From Proteocatella sp041738345 (GTDB lineage: Bacteria; Bacillota; Clostridia; Peptostreptococcales; Filifactoraceae): 64,000 bases of DNA. The position numbers and the translations under genes were made by a program. The notes under the pieces are model-generated. The model made no database searches. It was not told where the DNA came from and worked only from the letters and a program-made list of their open reading frames with translations. The stretch's first letter is position 1. Every line of letters begins with the position of its first letter. Positions 27,685 to 37,851 of the stretch are shown piece after piece. The stretch spans positions 1 to 64,000 of the forward strand of contig JBGSPX010000057.1 in the NCBI GenBank assembly GCA_041738345.1, in the 5' to 3' direction.

Positions 27685-29331
27685 TCAATTAGGAATGTAG
27701 ATATTTTCTATCCCATTATATATATCTATATCTGTAGGTTCTAAATTTCCTCTAAGCTTTTGATTAATTATCATATAGTCATTTTTAAAGCCTATTCCTA
27801 CATAAGGAACTACTTTTACTACTTCCTCTTGAAGTTTTTTATACTCTGATTTATGAGCTTCTTTCGAAGACATAGTTTTTATTTCTGCCATTTTCTTATT
27901 TATTTCTGGATTGCTGTATTTAAATATATTGCTATACTTGTTTAAAAGCTTGGTAATATCTTTGTCTAATGGCGCATTATATTCCATTATAAGAATATTG
28001 TAGTTTTGAGATTCAACTATTTTTGATACTTCATCTTTTGAAACAGCTCTTATAGTTACTTCTGGACTTATACCAAGCGCTTCTATTTTATTTTTGAGCA
28101 TATATGCAAGCCTGTGTTTCATAGGATCATCTTTATCTGCAATTATAGTTATTTTTTCCTTAAATTTTATAACTGATGCTTTTTTTAGTTTGTCTTTTGG
28201 AATCTGATGCATATTCCCATCTATAAAATCATATCCTGATTTACTATTAATTGGAATCATATTAAGATTCACCGTTTCTCTATAAGCATCTTCTGCTACT
28301 TTATTAAGGTCTAGTATTCCTGCAAGCTGAACTCTATTTGCTTTTTGGTCAAATGGCGGTTTTGCACAGTTGAAGGCTATAAGCTCAAATTTTCTACTTT
28401 CATATGGCTGTACTCTAAACACATCATATTGATATTTGCTAAGCTCATAATAGTCACTATCTATTATATCTACATTTGAGGCAATAAACATATTCTGACG
28501 TATTTCTTTGCTGTCAAATATGCTGACATTTATATTTTCTATATGAGGTTTTGCTCCAAAATAATTCTCATTTCGTTTTAGTATAAAGTTTTTCCCTTTT
28601 TTGTAATCTACAACCTTATACATACCATTTCCAATAACTCCAAATTTGTCATCTTTTAAAATTTGTTTTGTATTTGATTCTGAATTTGAACTTATTATTG
28701 GAAATATTAAGTTGTACGCTTCAAGAACATTAGGTGTTTTCAATTTTAAGGTTAGATAAAGTCCATTTGAAGACACTGATTCTATATTTGAAACTAAGCT
28801 TGCATACGGACTATCTTGAGTTTTTTTAATAGTGTTTATACTATACTCTACATCACTTGCTGTTACGCTTGTTCCATTATGCCATTTTGCTGCTGAATTC
28901 AAAGTTATTGTCATTTGAGAAGCGTCCTCGTTAAAACTATAGCTTTGAGCTACTACATTTTTAAGGTTATATTTTGAATCAAATTTAAAAAGTGGGTCAT
29001 AAATTAATCTTAATACGGCATCAAGAGATTTTTCTTTGTTTTTCAGTGGATTTACAGTGCTAAACCTAGATACTGATAATTTTATAGTTCCCCCATCGAC
29101 TGGGTTTGTATCTTTAATATTGTTTTCAGCTGGGGCAGGAACCGTTGTTAATGCTTCTGTTTTTTGATTTTCTTCCTCTATAATCTGCTGTTTATCTGTA
29201 TCTATAGTAAGTAAAAACACATATATTATTGTAAATATTGCAATTCCTATAGAAAGCCATATCTTTTTTTGTTTTTCCCTAGTGTCTGTAATATCTTTTT
29301 TTTCTCTTCTTACTATCTTTTTCTCTTCCAT
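27685..29331 (-). CDS. membrane-anchored solute-binding protein, OppA/DppA family
   Basis: The 548-residue protein has a short, highly charged cytoplasmic start and one membrane helix (about 27-45, IWLSIGIAIFTIIYVFLL) with no lipobox. A family-5 extracellular binding domain follows (DPLFKFDSKYNLKNVVAQSY, AAKWHNGTSVTASDVEYSI). Such proteins bind peptides or nickel for ABC importers. No permease or ATPase lies nearby, and an uncleaved helix anchor is unusual compared with the standard lipoprotein form. It shares an end base with coaE and follows polA-coaE, so it is probably expressed with them. The ligand is unknown. Confidence 0.8.
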   Translation of the reverse strand: MEEKKIVRREKKDITDTREKQKKIWLSIGIAIFTIIYVFLLTIDTDKQQIIEEENQKTEALTTVPAPAENNIKDTNPVDGGTIKLSVSRFSTVNPLKNKEKSLDAVLRLIYDPLFKFDSKYNLKNVVAQSYSFNEDASQMTITLNSAAKWHNGTSVTASDVEYSINTIKKTQDSPYASLVSNIESVSSNGLYLTLKLKTPNVLEAYNLIFPIISSNSESNTKQILKDDKFGVIGNGMYKVVDYKKGKNFILKRNENYFGAKPHIENINVSIFDSKEIRQNMFIASNVDIIDSDYYELSKYQYDVFRVQPYESRKFELIAFNCAKPPFDQKANRVQLAGILDLNKVAEDAYRETVNLNMIPINSKSGYDFIDGNMHQIPKDKLKKASVIKFKEKITIIADKDDPMKHRLAYMLKNKIEALGISPEVTIRAVSKDEVSKIVESQNYNILIMEYNAPLDKDITKLLNKYSNIFKYSNPEINKKMAEIKTMSSKEAHKSEYKKLQEEVVKVVPYVGIGFKNDYMIINQKLRGNLEPTDIDIYNGIENIYIPN

Positions 29332-29930
29332 TAGTCTACCTTTGTATCATTTATTTTTTTCAAAATCATTTCAAGTTGAGCATAAAGAACTTCTTTTGTG
29401 TTACTATTATCAAGCACATAGTCTGCAAGTTTTATTTTTTCGTCTTGATTCATTTGAAACTCATCTATTTTTTTTATCTCTTCAATGGTTTTATTATCGC
29501 GTATAGCAGCTCTTTGGTATCTTATGTTATCCTCACAATACACCATTATTACCTTATCTAAGCCCTGCTGCATATTCTTTTCAAACAATAATGGTATATC
29601 TAAAAATAATATAGCTTCTGTCTCAGAATAATATTTTATCATAGCTTCCATAGTTTGTCTTATATATGGCGCTATTGTAAGATTTAAAATTTCAAGATTT
29701 TGAGGACTATTAAATACTATTTGGGCTATTTTCTTTTTGTCTAGGGCTGCATTTGTCAGTATATCATATGATTTAAATGCTATTCTCATATCATTAATAA
29801 ATTCGCTGTCAAAATATATATCTGCAACTAACTTATCTGCATCTAATACCTTGTAGCCTTTAGCTTTTAGGTAATTAGTAGCTTCTGATTTCCCGCCTCC
29901 TATATTGCCTGTTATTCCTATTTTTTGCAT
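29331..29930 (-). CDS. coaE: dephospho-CoA kinase
   Basis: The 200-residue-class kinase starts MQKIGITGNIGGGKSEATNYL with a P-loop (GNIGGGKS). It has the D-rich acceptor site DADKLVADIY and the lid region RYQRAAIRD. It phosphorylates dephospho-CoA in the last step of CoA synthesis. I start it at ATG 29930, just after the polA stop. The longer frame reading back into polA is unlikely. polA-coaE adjacency is common in Firmicutes. Confidence 0.92.
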   Translation of the reverse strand: MQKIGITGNIGGGKSEATNYLKAKGYKVLDADKLVADIYFDSEFINDMRIAFKSYDILTNAALDKKKIAQIVFNSPQNLEILNLTIAPYIRQTMEAMIKYYSETEAILFLDIPLLFEKNMQQGLDKVIMVYCEDNIRYQRAAIRDNKTIEEIKKIDEFQMNQDEKIKLADYVLDNSNTKEVLYAQLEMILKKINDTKVD

Positions 29931-29931
29931 A

Positions 29932-32559
29932 CTATTTTGTCTCCAACCAATTATTGCCACTTTTTATATCCACTTTTAATTCCACTAAAAGTTTAGTAAC
30001 ATTTTCCATTATATCTTTTATTTTAAGCTGCAGCTCTTCTATTATGGTTTCATTTGCTTCGATTATAAGTTCGTCGTGAACTTGAAGTATAAGTTTAGCA
30101 TCTATATTGTTTGCTTTAAGATATTCATAAACTTTTATCATAGCAAGCTTTATTATATCTGCCGCAGCCCCTTGAATAGGTGTATTCATAGCCTGTCTTT
30201 TTCCAAAGCTCTTTATCATAGCATTTTTGGCTTTTATTTCTGGAATATAGCGTTTTCTGCCAAATATAGTTTGTGAATATCCTGTTTCTTCTACTTCTTT
30301 AACTACATCTTCTAAAAAATGTTTTATGTTTACATATTTTTCTAAATATCTATCTATATATTCTTTAGCTTCTTTTTTAGTTATGCCAAGGTTATTAGAT
30401 AATCCAAAATCACTTATTCCATATACTATCCCAAAGTTTACCGCCTTAGCTGCACTTCTTTGCTCTGAGGTAACCTCTTCTATTGGTATTCCAAACACTT
30501 CAGATGCAGTTTTGGTATGGATATCTTCATATTTTTGGAAGGATTCAAGCATTATCTCATCCTTTGCTATATGCGCAAGAATCCTAAGTTCGATTTGAGA
30601 GTAGTCTGAATCTAAAAGCTTATACCCTGGCTTAGAGATGAATACTTCTCTTAGCTTTTTCCCTCGCTCAGTTCTAACCGGTATGTTTTGAAGATTTGGT
30701 TCTGAAGATGATAGTCTTCCCGTTGCTGCTATCGTCTGATTGAACGTTGTATGAATTCTTCCACTTTCAGGATTTACTATATTTAATAATCCATCTACAT
30801 AAGTAGATTTTAACTTGGTTATCTGTCTATATTGCATAATATGGTCTATTATTTCATGCTTATCTTGAAGCGCTTCTAATACTTCTATATTTGTAGAGTA
30901 TCCTGTTTTGGTCTTTTTTATAACCGGAAGGCATAATTTATCAAAAAGTATATTTCCAAGCTGTTTTGGTGAGTTTATGTTAAACATCTCTCCTGCAAGT
31001 TCATAAATATGATTTTCTAAATTTATTATTTCTGCTTCATATTGCTTTGAAAGGCCTTTAAGTCGCTTTATATCCACTAAAAATCCTTCTTCTTCCATAT
31101 CCGATAGTACTTTTATAAGCTTCATCTCAATTTCTTCAAACACAAAGCTTAAGTCTTGTTTTTTTATGTCTTCTGAGATTAATTGATAACAGGCTTCTAT
31201 TGAATTTAGTGAATTTATAAAATAGTTTTTTAGTCTATTCTGGTCCGCAAATATAAGTCTTACTTCTTTTTTACCTTTTCCTAATATTTCTTCTAGCGTT
31301 TCAAAAGTATCAAATCCATATTTATTATTTATATATTCAAGTGTAAAATTGGTATTATTAGAATCGATAAGATATTCTGCAATCTCTATATCAAAAAACA
31401 TATCAGCAATCTCTATATCGTGTTTTTTTAGCGATTTGTATATATTTTTCAAACTATGGCCTATAATTTTATTGCTAGCATTCTCCAAAAGAGGTTTAAC
31501 ATCTTCAAAAGTATCTACTATATATATTTTTTCATCAATTTTCATGTATAGTTTGTCTAATATATATTCGCCCACCTCCTCAGTCTTTTCTGCCTGTGCA
31601 TTTATAAATATCATCTTATTTTCTAGTTTAGAAAGAGCTTCTTTGTCATAAATTTCAAAAACCTCAACAGTTTTTGCAATTTGTTTTCTGTCTGGAGATT
31701 CTTTTTGGAGTTTATTTAAAAGAGTAGTGAATTCAAATTCTCTAAACATAGAAGAAAGTTCTTCATAGTTTATTCCTTTTAGGCGAAGTTCTTCCATATC
31801 TGCATCAAGCGGCATATCTCTTACTATAGTCGCTAATTTTTTGCTCAAAAATGCAGATTCCTTATCATTTTCAAGCTTTACTTTTGTGCTGCCTTTTATA
31901 GCATCTATATTTTTGTATATTCCTTCTATCGATTTGTATTCTTGAAGTAGTTTTATACCAGTTTTTTCTCCAATTCCAGCTACGCCCTTTATATTATCGG
32001 ACTTATCTCCCATCAGCGCTTTTAAATCTATAAATTCAAGAGGTGTAAGCCCATATCGTTCTACTACTTCTTCATCGGTATATCGTTCTAAATCTGTTAT
32101 TCCTTTTTTTGTTATATATACTACGGTTTTTTGAGATGCTAATTGAAGCGCATCCTTATCCCCTGTAACTATCATAGTCTCAAAATCTTCGTTTTCTGCA
32201 AGTTTTGAAAGGGTACCTATTATATCATCGGCTTCATAGCCTTCAAATTCCACGCGCTCTATTCCATAAGCATCTACCATCTTTTTGAGTGGTTCCACTT
32301 GCATTCTAAGCTCGTCTGCCATACCTTTTCTATTAGCCTTATATTCTTCATATGATTTATGCCTAAACGTAGGCGCTTTTAAATCAAATGCTATTGCCAT
32401 ATGTGTAGGCTGATAATTTTCAATTATATTATTGAGCATCATCGCAAATCCATATATTGCATTTGTATAAAATCCATTTTTATTCATAAGTGGTGGCAGT
32501 GCAAAGTAAGCTCTATTAAAAAGGGAATTTCCATCTAATAATATCAATCTATTTTTCAT
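29932..32559 (-). CDS. polA: DNA polymerase I
   Basis: The protein of 875 residues has an N-terminal 5'-3' exonuclease (DGNSLFNRAYF, GYEADDIIGTL, GDKDALQL, GIGEKTG). The degenerate 3'-5' exonuclease-like region (about 300-480) lacks the acidic metal ligands: the usual DTET strand is replaced by KMIFINAQAEK. The polymerase domain has motif A DSDYSQIELR, motif B RSAAKAVNFGIVYG and motif C QVHDELI. It fills gaps in repair and removes RNA primers. Proofreading is probably absent, as in Bacillus-type enzymes. The start at ATG 32559 follows GGAGAAG. Confidence 0.93.
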   Translation of the reverse strand: MKNRLILLDGNSLFNRAYFALPPLMNKNGFYTNAIYGFAMMLNNIIENYQPTHMAIAFDLKAPTFRHKSYEEYKANRKGMADELRMQVEPLKKMVDAYGIERVEFEGYEADDIIGTLSKLAENEDFETMIVTGDKDALQLASQKTVVYITKKGITDLERYTDEEVVERYGLTPLEFIDLKALMGDKSDNIKGVAGIGEKTGIKLLQEYKSIEGIYKNIDAIKGSTKVKLENDKESAFLSKKLATIVRDMPLDADMEELRLKGINYEELSSMFREFEFTTLLNKLQKESPDRKQIAKTVEVFEIYDKEALSKLENKMIFINAQAEKTEEVGEYILDKLYMKIDEKIYIVDTFEDVKPLLENASNKIIGHSLKNIYKSLKKHDIEIADMFFDIEIAEYLIDSNNTNFTLEYINNKYGFDTFETLEEILGKGKKEVRLIFADQNRLKNYFINSLNSIEACYQLISEDIKKQDLSFVFEEIEMKLIKVLSDMEEEGFLVDIKRLKGLSKQYEAEIINLENHIYELAGEMFNINSPKQLGNILFDKLCLPVIKKTKTGYSTNIEVLEALQDKHEIIDHIMQYRQITKLKSTYVDGLLNIVNPESGRIHTTFNQTIAATGRLSSSEPNLQNIPVRTERGKKLREVFISKPGYKLLDSDYSQIELRILAHIAKDEIMLESFQKYEDIHTKTASEVFGIPIEEVTSEQRSAAKAVNFGIVYGISDFGLSNNLGITKKEAKEYIDRYLEKYVNIKHFLEDVVKEVEETGYSQTIFGRKRYIPEIKAKNAMIKSFGKRQAMNTPIQGAAADIIKLAMIKVYEYLKANNIDAKLILQVHDELIIEANETIIEELQLKIKDIMENVTKLLVELKVDIKSGNNWLETK

Positions 32560-32634
32560 GTTACTTCTCCAGTCTGTTATAAAAATCATATTATTAGTAT
32601 ATCAGATTAATGTATTAATTTACAGAGTTTATGT

Positions 32635-32675
32635 AAAAAAAGAAATCCCGCTTTCATATTTGAAAGCAGGATTTC
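32635..32675 (-). terminator. terminator after hppA
   Basis: GAAATCC-GCTTTC pairs with its complement (one mismatch) across a six-base loop and is followed by seven T on the minus strand. Confidence 0.85.
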
Positions 32676-32687
32676 ATATTTAAAAAT

Positions 32688-34730
32688 TTATTTTTCTATG
32701 AATGAAAGTAGTATTCCACCGTATTTTACAAAAAGTGGCGCAAATACAAGTGATACTATTGTCATAAGTTTTATAAGAATATTTATTGATGGTCCTGATG
32801 TATCTTTGAATGGGTCACCTACTGTATCTCCAACAACTGCTGCTTTGTGTGGTTCTGAACCTTTTCCACCATGAGCCCCTTGCTCGATATACTTCTTCGC
32901 GTTATCCCATGCTCCACCAGCATTTGACATCATTATTGCCATAAGCACTCCTGATACTAGTGAACCTCCAAGTAATCCACCTAAAGCTTCTGTTCCTAAA
33001 AGAATGCCTGTCGCTATTGGTGATAAAACTGCTAAGATACCTGGAATAACCATTTCTCTTAATGCTGCTGCTGTTGATATATCAACACATTTAGCATAAT
33101 CTGGCTTTCCAGTTCCTTCCATTATTCCTGGAATTTCTTTGAACTGTCTTCTTACTTCTTCTATCATTTCAAATGCTGCTTTTCCAACTGCTTCCATAGT
33201 AATAGCTGAGAATAAGAATGGAAGCATTCCACCTATAAGCATACCTACTATTACTGCTGGTTTTGTAATTGATATAGAGCTAAGCCCTGTTACTGCTGTA
33301 TAGGCCGCAAATAACGCAAGTGATGTAAGTGCTGCTGAACCTATTGCAAATCCCTTACCTATTGCTGCTGTAGTGTTTCCTACTGAGTCAAGCTTATCAG
33401 TTATTTCTCTTACTTCTGGCGGAAGATCACACATTTCTGCAATACCACCCGCATTATCTGCGATTGGTCCGTAAGCATCTACTGCGATTGTCATACCACC
33501 TGTTGCAAGCATTCCTACTGCTGCAAGTGCAATACCATAAATACCTGCTACTCCATAAGAAGCTAATATTCCTACTGAGATTAGTAATACAGGAATAGCT
33601 GTAGACTGCATACCTACTGCAAGTCCTGATATTATTGTAGTTGCAGGTCCAGTTTCTGACTGCTGTGCAATTTTTTGAACATGTTTGTAATCACTTGATG
33701 TATACATTTCTGTAATTTGGCCTATAAGTGTTCCTACTATAAGACCTATAAGGATTGCAAAAAATCCAGTTGTATTTCCAAGCATCATTTTTGAAAGTAA
33801 AAATGCTGCTACTATTGTTATTGCCCCTGAAACATACGTTCCCATTTTTAATGCTTTTTGCGGGTCTGTTTTGTCATCTCCTTTTACGAAGAATGTTCCT
33901 ATTATAGATGCTATTATTCCTATTGCTGAAATTGTAAGTGGGAAAATTGCACCTATTACTCCGTAAGCTTCACCTGATGGATTTGTAGCTATTATTCCTA
34001 ATGTTATCGCTGAGATTATAGAACCAACATATGATTCAAAAAGGTCAGCTCCCATACCTGCAACGTCTCCAACATTATCTCCAACGTTATCTGCTATAAC
34101 AGCTGGGTTTCTTGGGTCATCTTCAGGAATTCCTGCTTCAACTTTACCAACAAGGTCAGCACCAACGTCTGCAGCTTTTGTATATATACCACCACCTACA
34201 CGACCAAATAGTGCTAATGAAGATGCTCCAAGTCCAAATCCTGTAAGTATAGTTGCTGCTTGTGATGGATCCATTCCAGTTGCAGTAAGAACTATGTAAA
34301 GTACTCCCACTCCAAGGATTCCAAGTCCAACAACACACATTCCCATTACTGCTCCACCTGAGAATGCTACAGAAAGGGCCTTATTCATTCCACCTTCTTT
34401 TGCTGCATTAGCTGTTCTTACGTTAGCTTTTGTAGCAACTTGCATTCCAAAAAATCCTGCTAATGTAGAAAAAAGTGCTCCTACAACAAAACAACCTGCT
34501 GTAAGCCAATCAATACCAATTCCTAAAATTAGAAATAATGCCGCAACAAAAAATACTAATGCTTTGTATTCTCTTGTTAAAAACGCCATCGCACCTTCGT
34601 GGATGTATGATGATATTTCTTGCATTCTTGCATTTCCAACATCAACTTTCTTGATTTTGTTTGTAAGCACAAGTGCAAATAAAAGTGCTAATACCCCAGA
34701 AATTGGGGCTAGCATAAGGATACTGTTCAT
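32688..34730 (-). CDS. hppA: membrane-bound K+-dependent pyrophosphatase (ion pump)
   Basis: The 680-residue protein has about sixteen membrane helices and the mPPase signatures. GGGIYTKAADVGADLVGKVE and DNVGDNVGDVAGMGADL bind Mg-pyrophosphate, and the C-terminal GDTVGDPFKDTSGPS is typical. GNTTAAIGKG carries Ala at the position where K+-independent enzymes have Lys, so K+ dependence is expected. Hydrolysis of pyrophosphate drives Na+ and/or H+ export, a way for fermenters to save energy. Which ion is pumped cannot be settled here. It follows secG in one transcript. Confidence 0.94.
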   Translation of the reverse strand: MNSILMLAPISGVLALLFALVLTNKIKKVDVGNARMQEISSYIHEGAMAFLTREYKALVFFVAALFLILGIGIDWLTAGCFVVGALFSTLAGFFGMQVATKANVRTANAAKEGGMNKALSVAFSGGAVMGMCVVGLGILGVGVLYIVLTATGMDPSQAATILTGFGLGASSLALFGRVGGGIYTKAADVGADLVGKVEAGIPEDDPRNPAVIADNVGDNVGDVAGMGADLFESYVGSIISAITLGIIATNPSGEAYGVIGAIFPLTISAIGIIASIIGTFFVKGDDKTDPQKALKMGTYVSGAITIVAAFLLSKMMLGNTTGFFAILIGLIVGTLIGQITEMYTSSDYKHVQKIAQQSETGPATTIISGLAVGMQSTAIPVLLISVGILASYGVAGIYGIALAAVGMLATGGMTIAVDAYGPIADNAGGIAEMCDLPPEVREITDKLDSVGNTTAAIGKGFAIGSAALTSLALFAAYTAVTGLSSISITKPAVIVGMLIGGMLPFLFSAITMEAVGKAAFEMIEEVRRQFKEIPGIMEGTGKPDYAKCVDISTAAALREMVIPGILAVLSPIATGILLGTEALGGLLGGSLVSGVLMAIMMSNAGGAWDNAKKYIEQGAHGGKGSEPHKAAVVGDTVGDPFKDTSGPSINILIKLMTIVSLVFAPLFVKYGGILLSFIEK

Positions 34731-34766
34731 ATTTAATTTAAACCTCCCTGTAATGTTATAATTTTT

Positions 34767-34991
34767 TTATTGTAATGCTACCAGTACAACTGCCAGAATA
34801 ATAAATAACATTGCTGATACTGCAGTTATCTTTCTAAATATAACATCTGCGCCTCTAGCCTTATTACCTGTTAGTTGTTCTGCTCCACCACTAATCACAC
34901 CTAAACCCGCTCTATTTCCTGATTGTAATAATACTGTAACTATCAGTATTAAGCTTACTATTATTTCTAATACTAATAATGCTGTTCTCAT
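34767..34991 (-). CDS. secG: SecG, preprotein translocase subunit
   Basis: The 74-residue protein has two hydrophobic helices separated by a Gly-rich loop (QSGNRAGLGVISGGAEQLTG), the usual SecG layout. It assists SecYEG export across the membrane. It lies 36 bases upstream of hppA in the same direction, behind a promoter at 35027-35055. Length and motif fit well. Confidence 0.9.
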   Translation of the reverse strand: MRTALLVLEIIVSLILIVTVLLQSGNRAGLGVISGGAEQLTGNKARGADVIFRKITAVSAMLFIILAVVLVALQ

Positions 34992-35026
34992 TTCACACCT
35001 CCTAAAACTTATAAAATTACCTATCT

Positions 35027-35055
35027 AGTTTATCATAGCTATGGCTTAATTACAA
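35027..35055 (-). promoter_or_regulatory. candidate promoter of secG-hppA
   Basis: On the minus strand, TTGTAA and TAAACT are separated by 17 bases and end about 35 bases before secG. The hexamers match the sigma-A consensus moderately. Confidence 0.45.
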
Positions 35056-35077
35056 GTCTTTATATTTAAAATCTAAG

Positions 35078-35115
35078 CAAAAATAAATGTTGAGATGCTG
35101 TCTCAACATTTATTT
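35078..35115 (-). terminator. terminator of the glycine reductase operon
   Basis: AAATAAATGTTGAGA pairs perfectly with its complement across a five-base loop, followed by T-rich sequence. It lies 13 bases after the grdD stop. Confidence 0.85.
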
Positions 35116-35128
35116 TGTATTAAATTAC

Positions 35129-36280
35129 TTAGGCTGTTGCAAAACCTTGAGAATTCAATATTTCTTTAGCTTTATCAAGCTTATCTTCTGCTACTAAAAT
35201 TATCGGCCCTGTACAGCCCATTCCACTTTCTGCATAGACTTTATGCTTCCAAAGCATCTGAACAGCATCTTCAAGCTCCATTATATCAACTCCAGATATT
35301 TGGGCTATAACTACTTCTTTTTCAGGCATAGCTACTTCTTCAGTCTCTGATTTAGTTTCTTTTTTAGCTGTGTTTTGAGCAATAACATCATTCCAACCTA
35401 TTTTATTAAGCATTTCATATTCTTTTTCTGCTACTTTATTTATATTTCCAATTGATATATCAAAAGCATATTTAAGTGCATTCGCAATAACTGGTGCTCC
35501 TGAGGCTCTTGATATTATAAGGATATTTCTATTAAATCCTTCACCTATTCCTGGCCCATATCCGTAACCTGCTACTTCATATTCTCCTCCACTTGTAAAA
35601 GATGAGAACATTTTCATAAGCACGTTACCTGTAAGTGAATCTGTAACCATAACATCTGGAGTTCCTAAAAGAAGATCGTTTCCTCTCATAACTACTCCAC
35701 CATCACTTCTTTTTGACTCTGTAAAGTTTATATTATATCCTTTTTCTTTTATTTCTTTAAGAATTTTTTCTACGGTTCTTGCGCCATCAAGATTTAGAAT
35801 TCCTACTTTTGGGTCTTCTATACCAATTGATTTAGCAGCTATTATACCACTAATCGCATTTTTCACCATAGCCTCTATCCTATGTGGAGATGTTGTACCT
35901 GTAGTGGTTGCAATTATCATCTCTTTTCCTTTTGAAGGCGTTATTACTCTTCCTACAGTTGATACTCCAATTGGAAAATTGTAATGCATTGTAACACATG
36001 CACTTATTTCTCCAGAGTCTAATTTTTCTTCCATTATTTTATACATCTCATCCTGACATTCTGTTTCATATGTCTGGAATCCTGTATTATTTTTCTTCCC
36101 AATTAAAACTATTTCCATATTTGGATATAGTTTTTTTGCGAGCTTTGCACCTTCTAAAAGTGTATCCTCGCCATGTTCGCTTCCAAGCGTTGTAAGTGCT
36201 ACTTTTTTTGCTGGCGCAAAACTTCCACTTTCTATAGCATTTGCTATATCTTCAAACACTTTTGCTATTGTATTATTCAT
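35129..36280 (-). CDS. grdD: GrdD, glycine reductase complex C subunit
   Basis: The 383-residue protein is the PlsX-like subunit of glycine reductase component C. With GrdC it takes the acetyl group from the carboxymethyl-selenoenzyme A and releases acetyl phosphate, giving ATP by acetate kinase. Motifs include EHGEDTLLEGAKLAKK and a Gly-rich stretch near GYGYGPGIGEGFN. It starts 11 bases after grdC and is the last gene of the operon. No in-frame stop is present. Confidence 0.92.
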   Translation of the reverse strand: MNNTIAKVFEDIANAIESGSFAPAKKVALTTLGSEHGEDTLLEGAKLAKKLYPNMEIVLIGKKNNTGFQTYETECQDEMYKIMEEKLDSGEISACVTMHYNFPIGVSTVGRVITPSKGKEMIIATTTGTTSPHRIEAMVKNAISGIIAAKSIGIEDPKVGILNLDGARTVEKILKEIKEKGYNINFTESKRSDGGVVMRGNDLLLGTPDVMVTDSLTGNVLMKMFSSFTSGGEYEVAGYGYGPGIGEGFNRNILIISRASGAPVIANALKYAFDISIGNINKVAEKEYEMLNKIGWNDVIAQNTAKKETKSETEEVAMPEKEVVIAQISGVDIMELEDAVQMLWKHKVYAESGMGCTGPIILVAEDKLDKAKEILNSQGFATA

Positions 36281-36291
36281 TAGCTATCCTC

Positions 36292-37827
36292 CTATTCAGC
36301 TATACTTTGAGCTAGTTTTCTCATTGCGTCTGCGATTAGAAGTTTTATTTTTCCTTCATCTATTCCTTTTACATCTTCTTCTACGCCGGTATTCTTTTGC
36401 ATAACAAATGATACTCCATCAAATAGATTTGTCATTCTGCCTAGGAATAATGAACCTTTTCCTACTATCATTACCTTTTCTAGATTGCCAGCTTTCATTT
36501 CATCTATTGCAAAACCTACATATGGTACTCCTGATGGAATATGCCCCTGTGTAGGTGCAAAGCCTGGCATTCCGTGTTTTTTACCAAATTCTAAAAGTTG
36601 TGATTTTTCAAGTTCACCTCTTTTTACTCCAAGCGCAGCTATCATTTTGTAGTTAGCTTCTGGTACATCTCCTGCTCCTGCAAGTTTTGTAACGTCTGGA
36701 TTTTGCATTTCCACTGAATATTTATCTATATCAGTTATCTTTAAATTTCCTTTATCTAGTGGCATTGTTATTAATGAAGTTATTACTGCTTGTGGAGATG
36801 ACCCTGTTCCTACAGTATGTCTTCCTACAAGATTTGTATTTAAATATGGAGATATTCCATCATCTTCTGATACAAGAATCGCAAATCCTCCAAGCACATC
36901 TTCAAGCACTGGTGCATCTTTTTTAACATGATCTTTAGCATTCATTCCAAGTTTAGCTGTAGCTCCGCCTCCTACTACAACGACATTTTTATATACACCT
37001 GCTTTTACTAGAGACGCTGCTGCAATAACTGAATGTGTAGGCCCTGCGCAGAAGCCTCTCATATCTGAACCTGTAGAGTTTACAAATCCACAACACTCTG
37101 CTATGGCTTTTGCAAAGTTACCACCGCCTCTTTGGTTCATGTCTCCACAAGCTTCTTCTGAGCACTCTATTACATACTCTATTTCAGATGGTGCTATTCC
37201 TGCATTCTTTATAAGATGTCTTGCCGCTAAAACTCCTGATGCTTTAACCACAAGATTTTCAAACATTACATGCGCTGTAAGATTGTCGTCTACATCATGC
37301 GCTCTTTTTATACATCCTACAAGTTTTCCTTCATGCTCAAGTGGTTCAGAATGCTCATTGTTTACAAGTGATTCTATTACTTCAAACTCTTCTCCTGTTT
37401 TAAAACAAGCTAGATCTTGTTCTGTAAATATTGGATCTTCTTTTATTTTAGCCACTACCATTTCAGTAAACTCTTTTGACAGCTTTACTAAATCAAAAGC
37501 ATCTGATATTTTAATCATAGCTATAAATTCTGCCTGAGGCTGTATTTCGCCGTATTTACCATATCTTGATGCATTTTCAATCTTGTGTTTAAACCAAGGC
37601 TGAGAATAGTTATCTAGGTCTTCTGGCTTTATATTTCCAATATATGCCTGGTTTGGCGGATATGAAACTACGTCTTCATAACTTCTAACGTGGTTTTTTA
37701 CCACTTTTAAAAATTCTGATTCTGGGTTTGTTTTCATTTCTACTTGACACGTTGTTCCGTTATTTACTATCATATCAGGGGTATGTACTAGTATATAACT
37801 TGCATTTTTAAGTACGGCTTTAGACAT
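36292..37827 (-). CDS. grdC: GrdC, glycine reductase complex C subunit
   Basis: The 511-residue protein is the ketoacyl-synthase-III-like subunit of component C. It receives the carboxymethyl/acetyl group as a thioester on a conserved Cys, probably one of those in ECSEEACGDMNQRGGG or GFCAGPTHSV, and passes it to phosphate with GrdD. It lies downstream of grdB, behind a strong hairpin at 37860-37889 that may reduce its expression relative to grdA and grdB. Length is as in other glycine-reducing clostridia. Confidence 0.93.
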   Translation of the reverse strand: MSKAVLKNASYILVHTPDMIVNNGTTCQVEMKTNPESEFLKVVKNHVRSYEDVVSYPPNQAYIGNIKPEDLDNYSQPWFKHKIENASRYGKYGEIQPQAEFIAMIKISDAFDLVKLSKEFTEMVVAKIKEDPIFTEQDLACFKTGEEFEVIESLVNNEHSEPLEHEGKLVGCIKRAHDVDDNLTAHVMFENLVVKASGVLAARHLIKNAGIAPSEIEYVIECSEEACGDMNQRGGGNFAKAIAECCGFVNSTGSDMRGFCAGPTHSVIAAASLVKAGVYKNVVVVGGGATAKLGMNAKDHVKKDAPVLEDVLGGFAILVSEDDGISPYLNTNLVGRHTVGTGSSPQAVITSLITMPLDKGNLKITDIDKYSVEMQNPDVTKLAGAGDVPEANYKMIAALGVKRGELEKSQLLEFGKKHGMPGFAPTQGHIPSGVPYVGFAIDEMKAGNLEKVMIVGKGSLFLGRMTNLFDGVSFVMQKNTGVEEDVKGIDEGKIKLLIADAMRKLAQSIAE

Positions 37828-37851
37828 CTTTTAATCCTCCATATATTTTTA

